NCBI RefSeq assembly: GCF_900100365.1
Contig: NZ_FNKU01000008.1
Coordinates: 1-33,123 of the forward strand
Reading direction: 5' to 3'
Length of the DNA stretch: 33,123 nt
Origin: Pseudomonas cannabina
GTDB lineage: Bacteria; Pseudomonadota; Gammaproteobacteria; Pseudomonadales; Pseudomonadaceae
Positions within the stretch are counted from its first letter, which is position 1. Each line of letters begins with the position of its first letter. Positions 23,166 through 31,460 of this stretch are shown in pieces. Under the pieces are notes generated by a model. The model ran no database searches. It worked only from the letters and a program-made list of their open reading frames with translations, and was not told the origin of the DNA. The translations under genes were made by a program, and so were the position numbers.

Positions 23166-23296
23166 GTCCTTCACCTCTTTAACGGATGCAAACTGCCCCC
23201 TGCGCCGTAGCGCTGGGCTCAGCGCTGCACATGATTGAGGGGGTTGTGATGCGTATCAGGAACCGCTTGAGAGCCCCGAAGAGCTGGGCGGGTCGA

Positions 23297-23434
23297 TCAG
23301 TCGATGATCAGGCTGGCTTTCTTGCCAGTGGCCGCATAGTCCTGCCAATGCGCGATAGCCTGTGCCTGCATATGGCGTGGATAGCGAGTGCGAACATAGC
23401 CCTGTGCCGTGTGAAGAATGACTAGATATTCCAT
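23297..23434 (-). CDS. Small hypothetical protein (45 residues)
   Basis: MEYLVILHTAQGYVRTRYPR followed by HMQAQAIAHWQDYAATGKKA. AAGGGG seven bases before the ATG at 23434 selects this start over upstream ATGs. A beta hairpin then helix is plausible. It lies between the GntR gene and a small HTH gene, all on the minus strand. Unrecognised. Confidence 0.5.
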   Translation of the reverse strand: MEYLVILHTAQGYVRTRYPRHMQAQAIAHWQDYAATGKKASLIID

Positions 23435-23510
23435 CGACATGCCCCTTGGACTTTGCGTCTTGATGGGGCAATTGTGAAGTATATTTCGCAAAAGATAAAG
23501 AAATATATTT

Positions 23511-23681
23511 CTATTTTAGGATTGCCGGGAGCGCCATCACGGCATCGTCGTAGTACCTGGGCCGGTCTCCATCCGCAATGATCTGATGCACTCGGCGTTT
23601 GCTCATGGCCCAGCGTACGGCCAGCAGCTCAGGCTCCCAGCCTCTACGTTTGATTTCAGCCTTGAAGGCTTCTGGTGCCAT
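23511..23681 (-). CDS. Small HTH-like protein (56 residues)
   Basis: From MAPEAFKAEIKRRGWEPELL; the stretch PELLAVRWAMSKRRVHQIIA matches a helix-turn-helix, and RPRYYDDAVMALP follows as the third/fourth helix. An open frame extends to 23792 without a better start. It follows the relaxase gene by about 130 bp on the same strand and may be a local Cro-like regulator. Family not certain. Confidence 0.5.
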   Translation of the reverse strand: MAPEAFKAEIKRRGWEPELLAVRWAMSKRRVHQIIADGDRPRYYDDAVMALPAILK

Positions 23682-23814
23682 CGGCACAAGCTCTTTGACT
23701 TCCAATTGGATTATCCGGATGAGAAATATGCTTCTATAGTAGTGGCTCACTGTAGGTGCGTCGAATGGTTTCTGGGAACCACCTCCAGGCAAGGAGGTGG
23801 TGTAACCGGACGGC

Positions 23815-26800
23815 TCAGTCCACGCTCATGCCGTCATCTTCATCCGGCGATGACAGCTCCGGTGTGCCGGCTGCTGCGGCCTGCCCCTTGGGCGTGGTCT
23901 CTGCCACTTCCCGCTCAGGCGCGGTCGGCTGCGCTGACCATTCGCGGCGGTTGACCGTTTTGTCCGTGACAGTGCCGTCCTCTTCGATGACCTGCACCAC
24001 GACAGGCTGAGTGCCCAGGTCTTGCAACCGTACCTGGTCGCCTTGCTTCAGATTCGAATCCTTCATGGCATCTTCCAGCCCTACGCCCCACACCGTGCGG
24101 GGTCTACCCCCCTCGGGCTTGAGCGTCACGAAGTAGCTCATCTGGTTGTCGTCCTTGTGCTGATAGGGTGCTTCCCCGTGCTCGATCAGCGTGCCCTCGA
24201 TGACTTTGCCCCTGACCGGGGCTGTCTGGCCCGTTGCTGGTTGAGGTGCAGGGAACAAACGGTCTTCCACCTCATTGACTATTTGCGCAGCCATCGCCGT
24301 GAGGTGGTCTAGGTCATCGATCAACTTAGGCGAGTTTTCGACTTGCTTGTAAGCGGCCACGATGCTGGCTTTGAACGCTTCACGATAGCTGTCGTTTTCC
24401 ATGTAAGCCGTCAGCATGGCAGCGGCTTCAGGGGTCTTGTCATTTGTCGCAATGATCCAGACGGCATGGTCTTCACCTCGCAAGCCCATGACCGTATCCG
24501 AGGCCCTGACATCCGCTTCGGACATCGGGAAATCACGACGCCATTGTGCTTCAAGCCTCACCAGCTCGCTGGGGCTCTGCAAGTCCGGATCGTCGGCCCG
24601 TGCAGGCTTCGCGGCTTCTGGACTCGCCGACGCAGTGCTGGTGGCCACTGTCGGGCTAACGGGCTCGGGCGCAGCGTCTGAAGGCGTTGGCACGTTGGCC
24701 TGCGCTTCAGACGTTGCCGTTGCTGCAACATCCGCAGCCGGTTGCGCACGCTGCGCCTGCCATTGAGCAAACGCCTGGTCGCCTTTGGGCTGACCGCGCT
24801 CTGGAATGCCCAGGGTGATCGCCACCAGTTCGACGAACGCAATGCGTTCCGGTTCCGGCACGGTGTCCAACTGGGTGGCCAGCGCCTGGCTAACCTGCTC
24901 GGCGGTTTTTCCTTCTCCATACAGCGCTTCGATGGGCACCGTAACGCCCATCCTATCCGCCTGGTCCCTGACGTCACGTGTGGAATCGTCAACGTGCCGA
25001 GGCAGATCGGTGGCAGGACCAATGCTCTGGCCACCACGCTCAATGTCCAGCTCTGCACGGCGAGCCGCCAGGCTTTGGTTCATGGCCTTGTCAGTGAAGT
25101 GAACGTCCAGACCGTTCTTGGCCACGGCCTCGATCACCAGCTTTTTGAAGTCGGCGGTGCCGGTGATGGTGAGTGTGCTGCCAAACCTTTCCCGGGCCAG
25201 CTGAAGGGCCACGGACACACCGGACTCAGTAATCCCCGTGCGACGCATAGAGATTGTTTTGCCCGTGTCCACAAACAGTGTCTTGTCGGTCTGCTTGTCC
25301 AGGTAATGCACGTTCTGACTGAACTTGGCCTTGCGCGTGTACAGATCCTTGGCGCTCAGGTCACGCGCGCGCTGACTGGCGGCGGCGGGATCAACCTGTT
25401 TGGCAAAGCGATCCATGACCCGCTTCACACGGTCACGCACGCCTTCAGGGCCAGGCCCTCTCGCACCGCTGATGCTGAAGCCTGGGTCTTCCTTTTCGTC
25501 TTCTAAAAGATTGCGTATGGCTGCACTGCCCATGAGATTTACCTCGATGTTGGGTTTCGGGTTGCGGAACTGTTCACGTGCTTTGAGCCGTTCGAAGGTC
25601 AGCACGGAAACCAGCTGCGCCTTGTCCTGGCGGGTTAAGCGTTGATCGGAGAACACAGCGCGCCTGAGCGCGAAATACTGCTGATCGATCCGGCGTATGG
25701 CCCGGCGGTGGGCCGGAGCGATCTGGTTGTGCTGCGCCTGCCGTGTGAAATACGCGGCCACCGTCGAGGCCTGCCTGTTAACGGTCAGGGCCTTGATCGA
25801 GGCGCGCTTGAACACCAGCGCCTTGTCTGCGGGCCGCTTGAGCGGATCGAACAGCATCCGGGCGCGCTGCTCGATGTCAGCCACCGTGGCGACCCGGTGG
25901 GGGTTCTTGGCGTAGGGCGGGACGACAGAGCCAGGCCACCATTGGCGGGGAGGGCGAGGCTTGCCTGGAGCCCTGGGCCTACGACCGGCAGTGGAGCGTC
26001 CAGGCGTTGCTGTCGCAGTCGCCGGAGTATTGGAAGGTGTTGAAGGTGTTCGATAGAACACCAGCGCGTTGTCAGAAGGCTTCTTGAGCGGATCAAACAG
26101 GCGTCGGCCTCGCTCTTCGATGTCAGCGATGGTGGCGACACGGTGAGGGTTCTTGGCATACGGCGGGATTATTCGTCCAGCTCGTACTCGGGCGTTTCGG
26201 GGCTTTCCAGCTCCGGCCCGGCGTCGGCCTGTAGCGCCTGCTGGCGTTGCTGTTCCCGTTGCTTCCTGAGAAACGGCGGCAGGCCCGCTTCCTCCTCTTC
26301 CTCGCTCAGCTGTGGACCTGCTCCCTCTTCCTCGTCCTGCTCCTGGTACAGATGGTCGCAATCCAGAATCTCCTCCTGGTTGCGACTGTCCCAGGTGAAC
26401 GTGTGCATCACTGGGCAGTAACAGCGCACCGTCACGGCTTCGGGCCGATCCGGCTTGCCGGTGATCTGCCACATCGCTGACGGACAGGTCTTGCAAGCCA
26501 TCGGCAGGCTCGGCAGTGCGTCGCCCCGTAGTTTCAGCAGGACTTCGCTGGTGATCTCTCTGTCGTTGCCCGGTGTGTACGTTGTCATTGTGTTCTCCAT
26601 GGACTTGGTAGAATTTCTGCTCGCGCTCAGCAAGCAACTGCTGACGCTCTTCTGGGCTGGCAGCCACATAACGCTTGCGAAACGCCGGTGTCGCCTTCTC
26701 CACATACTTGATTTCCATCGCCCGTTGCGGCCATTCAGTTAACCGCTGGGCAATGATCGCTTTATCAAGCGGCTCCTTTTTCAAGTCGCGCCTGACGATA

Positions 26801-27594
26801 AAGTTATCGTGAAAGATGGTTTCTTTGAGGTTGGTAAACTTCGCATCGCCGGGCAACTTGACGGCCACGTACTCATTGTCTTTGCCCTGATTGCGGATGC
26901 GCGTTTCACCGTAGGTGGCCGCCAACTCATAGAACGCCTCACGGCTGGTCACGTTCTTTTCAATCACCGGCTTAACCAGCGTTTGCTTGAACTCCCGATT
27001 CTTACCGTAGAAGTCATCGCCCTTGTACCTGGACAGCACGCTTGCGGCATCAGCAATGTCTACCCGAACATGCTCTCTGGGTGACGCAAGGTTGTACTTC
27101 TGGTTTAGATATTCCTGGAAAGCCTCAAAATACTTCTCATGATTCTTATAGAAGCCCACGGGGTTGGCTTCATTACCACTGAGCAAGTTGATACGCGGCA
27201 CGATGACGTGGATATGTGGCTTGCGTTCGACAGGCTTGCCGGTCTTCTTGTCAGTTACACATTTAATCTTGGGCAAATGCGCCTCAGCGTAAAAATTGAA
27301 TTCTTCCGCTTTATACGCATACATGAGAAACTGTTTGAATTCGGCTGTAACGGCTTTAAGTAAGGATTCAGAAACAACGTCTTCACGAAAACTAAGTGTG
27401 AACGTCAGGTAACGGTCCTGACCGCGATCAGGAATACTCTCATAAATAGAACGGGTTAGATCAAGGTCGCCGGATATCACCAGGCGATGATCCAGTTCAT
27501 CGCGGGTGAACTCACGTCCTGACTTGTTGCCTTCTTCGAGATATTCCTGTGCGCCAGTGTTGTACCCACCGGGCCTAATCAGCATCGGAGACAC
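23815..27594 (-). CDS. Large conjugative relaxase (MOBP/TraI-like, LPD7-type C-terminus)
   Basis: An open frame of 1,259 residues. Residues 1-340 form the relaxase domain: candidate tyrosines Tyr11/Tyr18 (GGYNTGAQEYLEEG), the strand YLTFTLSF, and the metal-binding HIH (His127, His129) in RKPHIHVIVPRINLL. Residues about 336-475 have odd Arg/Gly/Ser/Pro-rich composition because another gene uses this DNA in a second frame. Then come two copies of PPYAKNPHRVAT...LFDPLK...ALVF about 80 residues apart (about 478 and 557), a linker, an LPD7-like region (about 780-870; DTGKTISMRRTGITESG), and a long acidic/Pro-Ala tail. It nicks oriT and leads the strand into the recipient. It lies downstream of mobC and overlaps its stop by 20 bp. 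The start may be MLIRPGG (fourth codon). Confidence 0.85.
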   Translation of the reverse strand: MSPMLIRPGGYNTGAQEYLEEGNKSGREFTRDELDHRLVISGDLDLTRSIYESIPDRGQDRYLTFTLSFREDVVSESLLKAVTAEFKQFLMYAYKAEEFNFYAEAHLPKIKCVTDKKTGKPVERKPHIHVIVPRINLLSGNEANPVGFYKNHEKYFEAFQEYLNQKYNLASPREHVRVDIADAASVLSRYKGDDFYGKNREFKQTLVKPVIEKNVTSREAFYELAATYGETRIRNQGKDNEYVAVKLPGDAKFTNLKETIFHDNFIVRRDLKKEPLDKAIIAQRLTEWPQRAMEIKYVEKATPAFRKRYVAASPEERQQLLAEREQKFYQVHGEHNDNVHTGQRQRDHQRSPAETTGRRTAEPADGLQDLSVSDVADHRQAGSARSRDGALLLPSDAHVHLGQSQPGGDSGLRPSVPGAGRGRGSRSTAERGRGGSGPAAVSQEATGTATPAGATGRRRAGAGKPRNARVRAGRIIPPYAKNPHRVATIADIEERGRRLFDPLKKPSDNALVFYRTPSTPSNTPATATATPGRSTAGRRPRAPGKPRPPRQWWPGSVVPPYAKNPHRVATVADIEQRARMLFDPLKRPADKALVFKRASIKALTVNRQASTVAAYFTRQAQHNQIAPAHRRAIRRIDQQYFALRRAVFSDQRLTRQDKAQLVSVLTFERLKAREQFRNPKPNIEVNLMGSAAIRNLLEDEKEDPGFSISGARGPGPEGVRDRVKRVMDRFAKQVDPAAASQRARDLSAKDLYTRKAKFSQNVHYLDKQTDKTLFVDTGKTISMRRTGITESGVSVALQLARERFGSTLTITGTADFKKLVIEAVAKNGLDVHFTDKAMNQSLAARRAELDIERGGQSIGPATDLPRHVDDSTRDVRDQADRMGVTVPIEALYGEGKTAEQVSQALATQLDTVPEPERIAFVELVAITLGIPERGQPKGDQAFAQWQAQRAQPAADVAATATSEAQANVPTPSDAAPEPVSPTVATSTASASPEAAKPARADDPDLQSPSELVRLEAQWRRDFPMSEADVRASDTVMGLRGEDHAVWIIATNDKTPEAAAMLTAYMENDSYREAFKASIVAAYKQVENSPKLIDDLDHLTAMAAQIVNEVEDRLFPAPQPATGQTAPVRGKVIEGTLIEHGEAPYQHKDDNQMSYFVTLKPEGGRPRTVWGVGLEDAMKDSNLKQGDQVRLQDLGTQPVVVQVIEEDGTVTDKTVNRREWSAQPTAPEREVAETTPKGQAAAAGTPELSSPDEDDGMSVD
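26169..26588 (-). CDS. 139-residue acidic Cys-containing protein encoded inside the relaxase gene (second frame)
   Basis: ATG at 26588 with GGAG six bases upstream; the product starts MTTYTPGNDREITSEVLLKL. It has a cysteine cluster CKTC, then VRCYCPVMH, then LDCDH that could bind zinc (about residues 32-77), and a very acidic tail (QEQDEEEG, LSEEEEEAGLPPF) ending EYELDE. It lies wholly within the relaxase frame, on the same strand and shifted. Its composition is natural protein-like, whereas the relaxase frame here looks like an off-frame reading. It begins just where the relaxase domain ends and stops two codons before the relaxase PPYAKNP repeat. I do not recognise a named family. Confidence 0.7.
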   Translation of the reverse strand: MTTYTPGNDREITSEVLLKLRGDALPSLPMACKTCPSAMWQITGKPDRPEAVTVRCYCPVMHTFTWDSRNQEEILDCDHLYQEQDEEEGAGPQLSEEEEEAGLPPFLRKQREQQRQQALQADAGPELESPETPEYELDE

Positions 27595-27925
27595 CTGCCA
27601 ACAGCAGGGCCTCGATGGCGGTCAACTTGTTCAGCCAGAGGGTGTACGTCTTTTCAGAAATGACACCACGGCGGTGTGCCGCATTCACCTGGTGGGCCAA
27701 CTGGTTAATGTTTTTGCTGGTTTTGTTATAGAAAAACAGCAGCCGGTGATAGTCCTGTGGCTTGGCCGCTTTAACATTGAAGGTGAGTTTTGCATTGATA
27801 AAAACGTCACGCAGGAACTCGGAAGTCGTAATGCCTGCTTCCTTGGTCTTCCTGAGTATCTCGGTGTGATCATCCTCACCCACACGCAGGGTCAGGACAC
27901 GGGTCTTTGGGGGCTGCTCAGCCAT
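27575..27925 (-). CDS. MobC/TraJ-like relaxosome accessory protein
   Basis: 116 residues from MAEQPPKTRVLTLRVG; GGAGG precedes the ATG at 27925, favouring it over the open frame to 27973. RVLTLRVGEDDHTEILRKTK is a ribbon-helix-helix-type strand-helix start, followed by the MobC block: GITTSEFLRDVFI, then FFYNKTSKNINQLAHQVN, typical of MobC proteins (N-x-NQLA). It binds oriT and recruits the relaxase, whose gene follows with a short overlap. It diverges from the traK-like gene across the oriT region. Confidence 0.85.
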   Translation of the reverse strand: MAEQPPKTRVLTLRVGEDDHTEILRKTKEAGITTSEFLRDVFINAKLTFNVKAAKPQDYHRLLFFYNKTSKNINQLAHQVNAAHRRGVISEKTYTLWLNKLTAIEALLLAGVSDAD

Positions 27926-28007
27926 GGGGCCTCCGACGATCAATGACGCAATTGATTTATCGACTGATGACAAACGACAAGCGCAGCGCTACCGCTCTGC
28001 GGGGTTT

Positions 28008-28073
28008 CAAAGGGGTTTCCCCTTTGGCACGGCGATGTATTCGGGGGGGCGCTTCATCCCCCCGTATACATCG
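28008..28073. repeat. Two strong hairpins at oriT
   Basis: First: CAAAGGGG-TTT-CCCCTTTG (28008-28026). Second: CGATGTAT-T-CGGGGGG (28033-28047) pairing with CCCCCCG-T-ATACATCG (about 28058-28073). The second lies just before GTGCCTG-T (28079-28086), a possible nic sequence, in an arrangement like the inverted repeat beside nic in MOBP oriTs. TTGGGTC-A-GACCCAA (28104-28118) is a third dyad. Confidence 0.6.
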
Positions 28074-28078
28074 GTAAC

Positions 28079-28240
28079 GTGCCTGTTTAGCGAATTCGAG
28101 ATTTTGGGTCAGACCCAAGATTGTCTCTGAATGTCTCTCGAGGACACAGAATGTCTCTCTGTGTCACTAATCCTGTTAGGTTGACTCTAAATGTCTCTAC
28201 TTGACTTTGAGTGTCTCTAAATGTCACAAATGGTCTCTAA
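28079..28240. other. oriT region with phased decamer array
   Basis: Twelve consecutive 10-bp units from 28121 to 28240; about nine keep a TGTCTCT- or TGACTCT-like core in the same register (for example 28122, 28132, 28152, 28192, 28212). Units in step with the helix put all sites on one face of the DNA, as for TraK-like oriT binding and bending. Two nic candidates fit the MOBP pattern: GTGCCTG at 28079-28085 and ATCCTG at 28170-28175. It lies between divergent mobC and traK-like genes. Confidence 0.65.
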
Positions 28241-28291
28241 CCCTCGTGAGCCACATTCGAGCATCGTCGAGAGCACTGAAAGGAGAAGAAA

Positions 28292-28681
28292 ATGGACGAC
28301 TGGCGCAGCAAACCACGAACAGGCAAGAGCCAGGTAACACCATGGCTGCAACAGATTCAGGCACGCATCGACATGGGGGCCACGATGAAGCAGGCCTACG
28401 ACGAGCTGATGTCGAATGAGTCCATTTCGCTTGGGTACCGCCAGTTTGTTAGGTACGTCCACACGCTGACATCCAACACACAAGCCACAACACAGAAGAC
28501 AAAGGACAAGCAAACCGCTATAGCTGAGGAACATGCGAAAACGCCCCCTGAGCCAAAAAAGGCGGACAACCAGAGAACACCGATGACACCCGCTGACTTT
28601 CGAAAGATCAGGGAAGACTTCGATAGAATGGACTTGAATGCACTTGTTTCAGGCAAGGGGCTGATATTCGACGAAAAATGA
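28292..28681 (+). CDS. TraK-like oriT-binding protein
   Basis: A 129-residue basic protein starting MDDWRSKPRTGKSQ with AGGAGA upstream. ARIDMGATMKQAYDELMSNESISLGYRQFVRYVHTL (residues about 24-60) resembles the DNA-binding region of IncP TraK-family proteins (tandem helices ending in a YxxFxRxV motif). A charged linker and a short conserved-looking C-terminus (PADFRKIREDFDRMDLN) follow. It is placed directly beside the decamer array, facing away from mobC, as traK is beside oriT in RP4. It likely wraps oriT DNA to help the relaxosome. Confidence 0.72.
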   Translation: MDDWRSKPRTGKSQVTPWLQQIQARIDMGATMKQAYDELMSNESISLGYRQFVRYVHTLTSNTQATTQKTKDKQTAIAEEHAKTPPEPKKADNQRTPMTPADFRKIREDFDRMDLNALVSGKGLIFDEK

Positions 28682-28695
28682 ATAGCGCGTACTGG

Positions 28696-29371
28696 CTAGT
28701 TCTTATACTTGTCTTTGATACCTGTAGGGATTTTTTCCAACAAAGCGCGTTGTTCTTTATATTCTTGATAGAACCACTTGTTGGTTTCATTAACGTCTTG
28801 GCTTTCAATAGCGATCCAGGTCATGCCACCGATCATCATAGCTGCCATCACGACTAATCCTGCAAGCATCATATGGTTAAATCGAGTGGCTTGCGTATCT
28901 CTGAGATTTCCAGACAACGCAGACACACGATTTTCCAGTTGTTCAATCTTGACCGTCGCACGATTGAGTGCAGGCTCGAAAGCATTAGCAAGACTGTCAT
29001 GAATGGCCTCAGAAAGCTTGATCCCGACATCTAGACCAGCCTTGGTCGTGGTGGCTTGAATCAATTCTTTAGTGCTTTTCTGGAGAAACAATGCGGTGTC
29101 TTCTGCATCTTCAACAGCATCAGCGACAATTCTTAACGAATCATCCATTGAAAGCTCAAGCAACCTGGGTATGTTCTTGATACTGTCGTGCAAGTGACCC
29201 ACGTCACTTAGGGAGGCGCTGATTTATTCGATTTTTCGTCCCTGCAACGCTCTGGAGGCCTTGATTTATCTGGGGGCAACAGCTGGGTTTTAGAATAAAT
29301 CAGCGTCTCCTTAGCAACTCGGTAATGAGAACGTCACGTGCAATGGCTGTATTCTTTTCAATCGTACTCAT
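28696..29371 (-). pseudogene. TraM-like membrane transfer protein, interrupted by a MITE
   Basis: The true start is the ATG at 29371 (MSTIEKNTAIARDVLITEL), whose ATGA overlaps the stop of the upstream traL-like gene. After codon 19 a 99-bp MITE with TTAG duplication (29208-29314) breaks the gene. Removing the MITE and one duplication rejoins ITEL-LSDVGHLHDSIKNIP in frame. The remainder (to 28696) has a coiled-coil-like region and one membrane helix (MMLAGLVVMAAMMIGGMTW, about residues 111-129 of the residual frame). Convergent with traK, 14 bp apart. Naming follows position and topology; StbC-like is an alternative. Confidence 0.75.
29212..29310. mobile_element. MITE copy 3 (99 bp), TTAG target duplication
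   Basis: Ends GGAGGCGCTGATTTATTC / GAATAAATCAGCGTCTCC; TTAG at 29208-29211 and 29311-29314. Inverted relative to copy 1 and nearly identical in its interior. It interrupts the traM-like gene. Confidence 0.9.
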
Positions 29372-29887
29372 AGAGCATCCTCCTCCGCAAACAACGCATC
29401 AAAGACTACATCAAGCTTACGATTAACGCCTTTGGCGAGAAGCTTCAAGCCATACATATCTGACCAAAGCTCACGATCTTTCATGTCAGCGCTCTTGTCT
29501 TTCAGCAACGTCTTGTAGTCGGCGTTATCGCTCATCAACGATGTAAGAGAAATACGCTTGACTGAAAGAGCGTCGAACAGCTCAGTTTCAAATATTGCGC
29601 ACTTGCGATTGCAGATAAACGAATGTGCAAGATCGTAATAGGAAATAATGATGGAGAATTCCGAATCAACGTCACTTTTCACCCGATTGAATACCAATCT
29701 TATCTTGTGAGCCGGAATGCCCATCGCGGCCAGCGTTCCAATCATGGTTGCTGTCTCTTTCTGCTCCTTGGTTCCAGAAGTTACTGGAACAACGTAGTAA
29801 TCAATTTCATCGTGAGCCTCTTCGAAGCTTTCCAGGTTGGCCATGAAGTCTTCAACGTTGGAAGCACCCACGTCGATGATATCCTTT
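29368..29887 (-). pseudogene. TraL/StbB-like ATPase, N-terminus (P-loop) deleted
   Basis: The frame visible from about 29887 reads DIIDVGASNVEDFMANLESF and continues with VVPVTSGTKEQKETATMIGTL and KIRLVFNRV, typical of the second half of ParA/MinD-type TraL/StbB proteins. The N-terminal Walker A half is missing: upstream DNA switches abruptly to virB4. It ends EEDAL at 29368, overlapping the traM-like start by ATGA. Without the P-loop it cannot be an active ATPase. Confidence 0.75.
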
Positions 29888-31460
29888 TCTGGTCAGCGTC
29901 ATTGCTCTTGTCAGGTCCACCGGCGCAGCACAGCACCAGGTCAAACAGCATTTGCCGCAATGCAGGACTGTCGTGAAACTGGAACGGGTTGACGCCGGTG
30001 AAGTGCCCCAGCTGCACGGTGTAATACTCGGCCCCCAATGCACACAGCAGGTGCCTCAGCGACTCGTTGTAGTCGATACCGAAAATCAGCGGATCAAAGC
30101 GGCTGAGAAAGGTCAGCAGGGTGGCCTCAGCGGTGGTTTTACCGACCCCCGTCTGCCCCGTGAAGACCGCATGCCCTGGCAGCATTTCACCGAGGTTGTT
30201 CTGGCCGGGCGGGCTGTCGTGCACGTTGAGGACATACAACGCCTTGTTGGCCGTCAGCACGGGCATGACGCCTGTCCCGTCACCAATGGGGTTGCCCTTG
30301 ACCTTGCCCGTGGGAGTGGAGTGCAGGGAAAAGCTGCACGCCAGGTTCTCGGTCGATTTCATCATGGGGTACATGGCCTCGGTCACACCGGGAAACTGCG
30401 TGTACCAGGTGTCGATGTTGCTCATGGTCGAACGCACAAAGGTCGCGTCACGCACCGTAAACACCGACGCCATTTTCGTGCCGTTCTCGATGGCCTGGTC
30501 CGGGGTCTTGCCGAAGACGATCAGGGAGGCGTGATAGCGACCAAACGCCTTGTCGCCCAGGGTGATGGCCTCGATGGCATTTTCAAGCTCCTCGGTCTGC
30601 CTGGAATCGCGCTCGACCGAACCCAGATCCGCCACGTGCTTTTTGAATTTGTCCTTGGCCTTGTTGCGGTCCTCGAACAGAAACGTTTGCACCAGGGTGA
30701 ACTCGAACTGCTGCTCGATGGCCTCGTCCCACATACCGGGGTAGGTCCCGCCACTGGGGTAGTCGCGCAGGTCAAAGGTCGTCGCAAAGCGCTGGCCACC
30801 CCGGTTGGGACGGTTCTCGACAAAATCGTAGTTTTCGAAGTTGGTAACACTATCAATGATCGCGTCACCCAAGCGGGTGTCGCTGACCAGTACGTCTTTT
30901 TCGTGCCCGTTGATCAGCAGGCTGTAGTAGCGCCCGATCTGCGAGAACAGCGCACCGTGTTCGTTTTCCTCCAGCCCCATGATGACCGGGTCATATTCGG
31001 CCAGCAGCGTAGAGGACAGTGACAACAGGTCGCTCATGCGTTCGATCCCCTCATCCACCTCGCGGTATTTGAGGATCAGGGCAATGCTGTACCCGACCTG
31101 GAAGAAGGTGCCGTTGCGAAACGGGGCGGTGTAAGCGTCCACGAAGTCCTGAAGCGCGGGCAGCGGCAAGGTGTATTGCGTGTCCAGCTCGATGCCCGTC
31201 TTGGTGATGTAGGTTTGCAGCATCAGGTGCTTGCCTTCCTTTTTGCCCAGGGCCAGGAAGTAGCGGTTGAGGTTGTGAAACAGGTGGACCAGTTCGTCAT
31301 CACTGCGGGTCTCGCTGGAAACCCCCTTCAACTGAATCAGACTCACCAGGCGATTGCCGGGCAGGGTCACCATGTGTTCGTGGACCGGATAGCGCATCAG
31401 TGGCACTTTCTTTTCCGGGGGCATAACGCTTTTGTGAAAATCGTGCGCCATAGAATTCAT
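29781..31460 (-). pseudogene. virB4: virB4, C-terminally truncated by deletion
   Basis: T4SS VirB4 ATPase start MAHDFHKSVMPPEKKVPLM (ATG 31451; an upstream ATG at 31460 is possible). The N-terminal CagE/VirB4 domain is complete (RGGQRFATTFDLRDYP and others). Walker A GQTGVGKTT lies at about residues 433-443, and FGIDYNESLRHLL follows. True VirB4 sequence ends after LVLCCAGGPDKSNDADQK (about residue 525); the last residues to 29781 are out-of-frame traL-like DNA. The normal length is about 800, so the Walker B and C-terminal ATPase core are gone. Mating-pair formation from this locus should fail. Confidence 0.88.

Noticed and set aside
24050..24070. GATTCGAATCC resembling a tRNA T-arm
   Set aside because: Inside the relaxase coding sequence; no acceptor, D or anticodon arms around it.
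24742..25506. 254-codon plus-strand ORF
   Set aside because: Antisense to the relaxase C-terminal region, with no ribosome-binding site or domain.
28121..28240. CRISPR-like array
   Set aside because: Units are 10 bp with no spacers and no cas genes; the context is oriT.
29952..31022. 356-codon plus-strand ORF
   Set aside because: Exactly antisense to virB4, which has clear family motifs; low-complexity Val/Gly/His/Gln composition typical of a GC-rich shadow frame.
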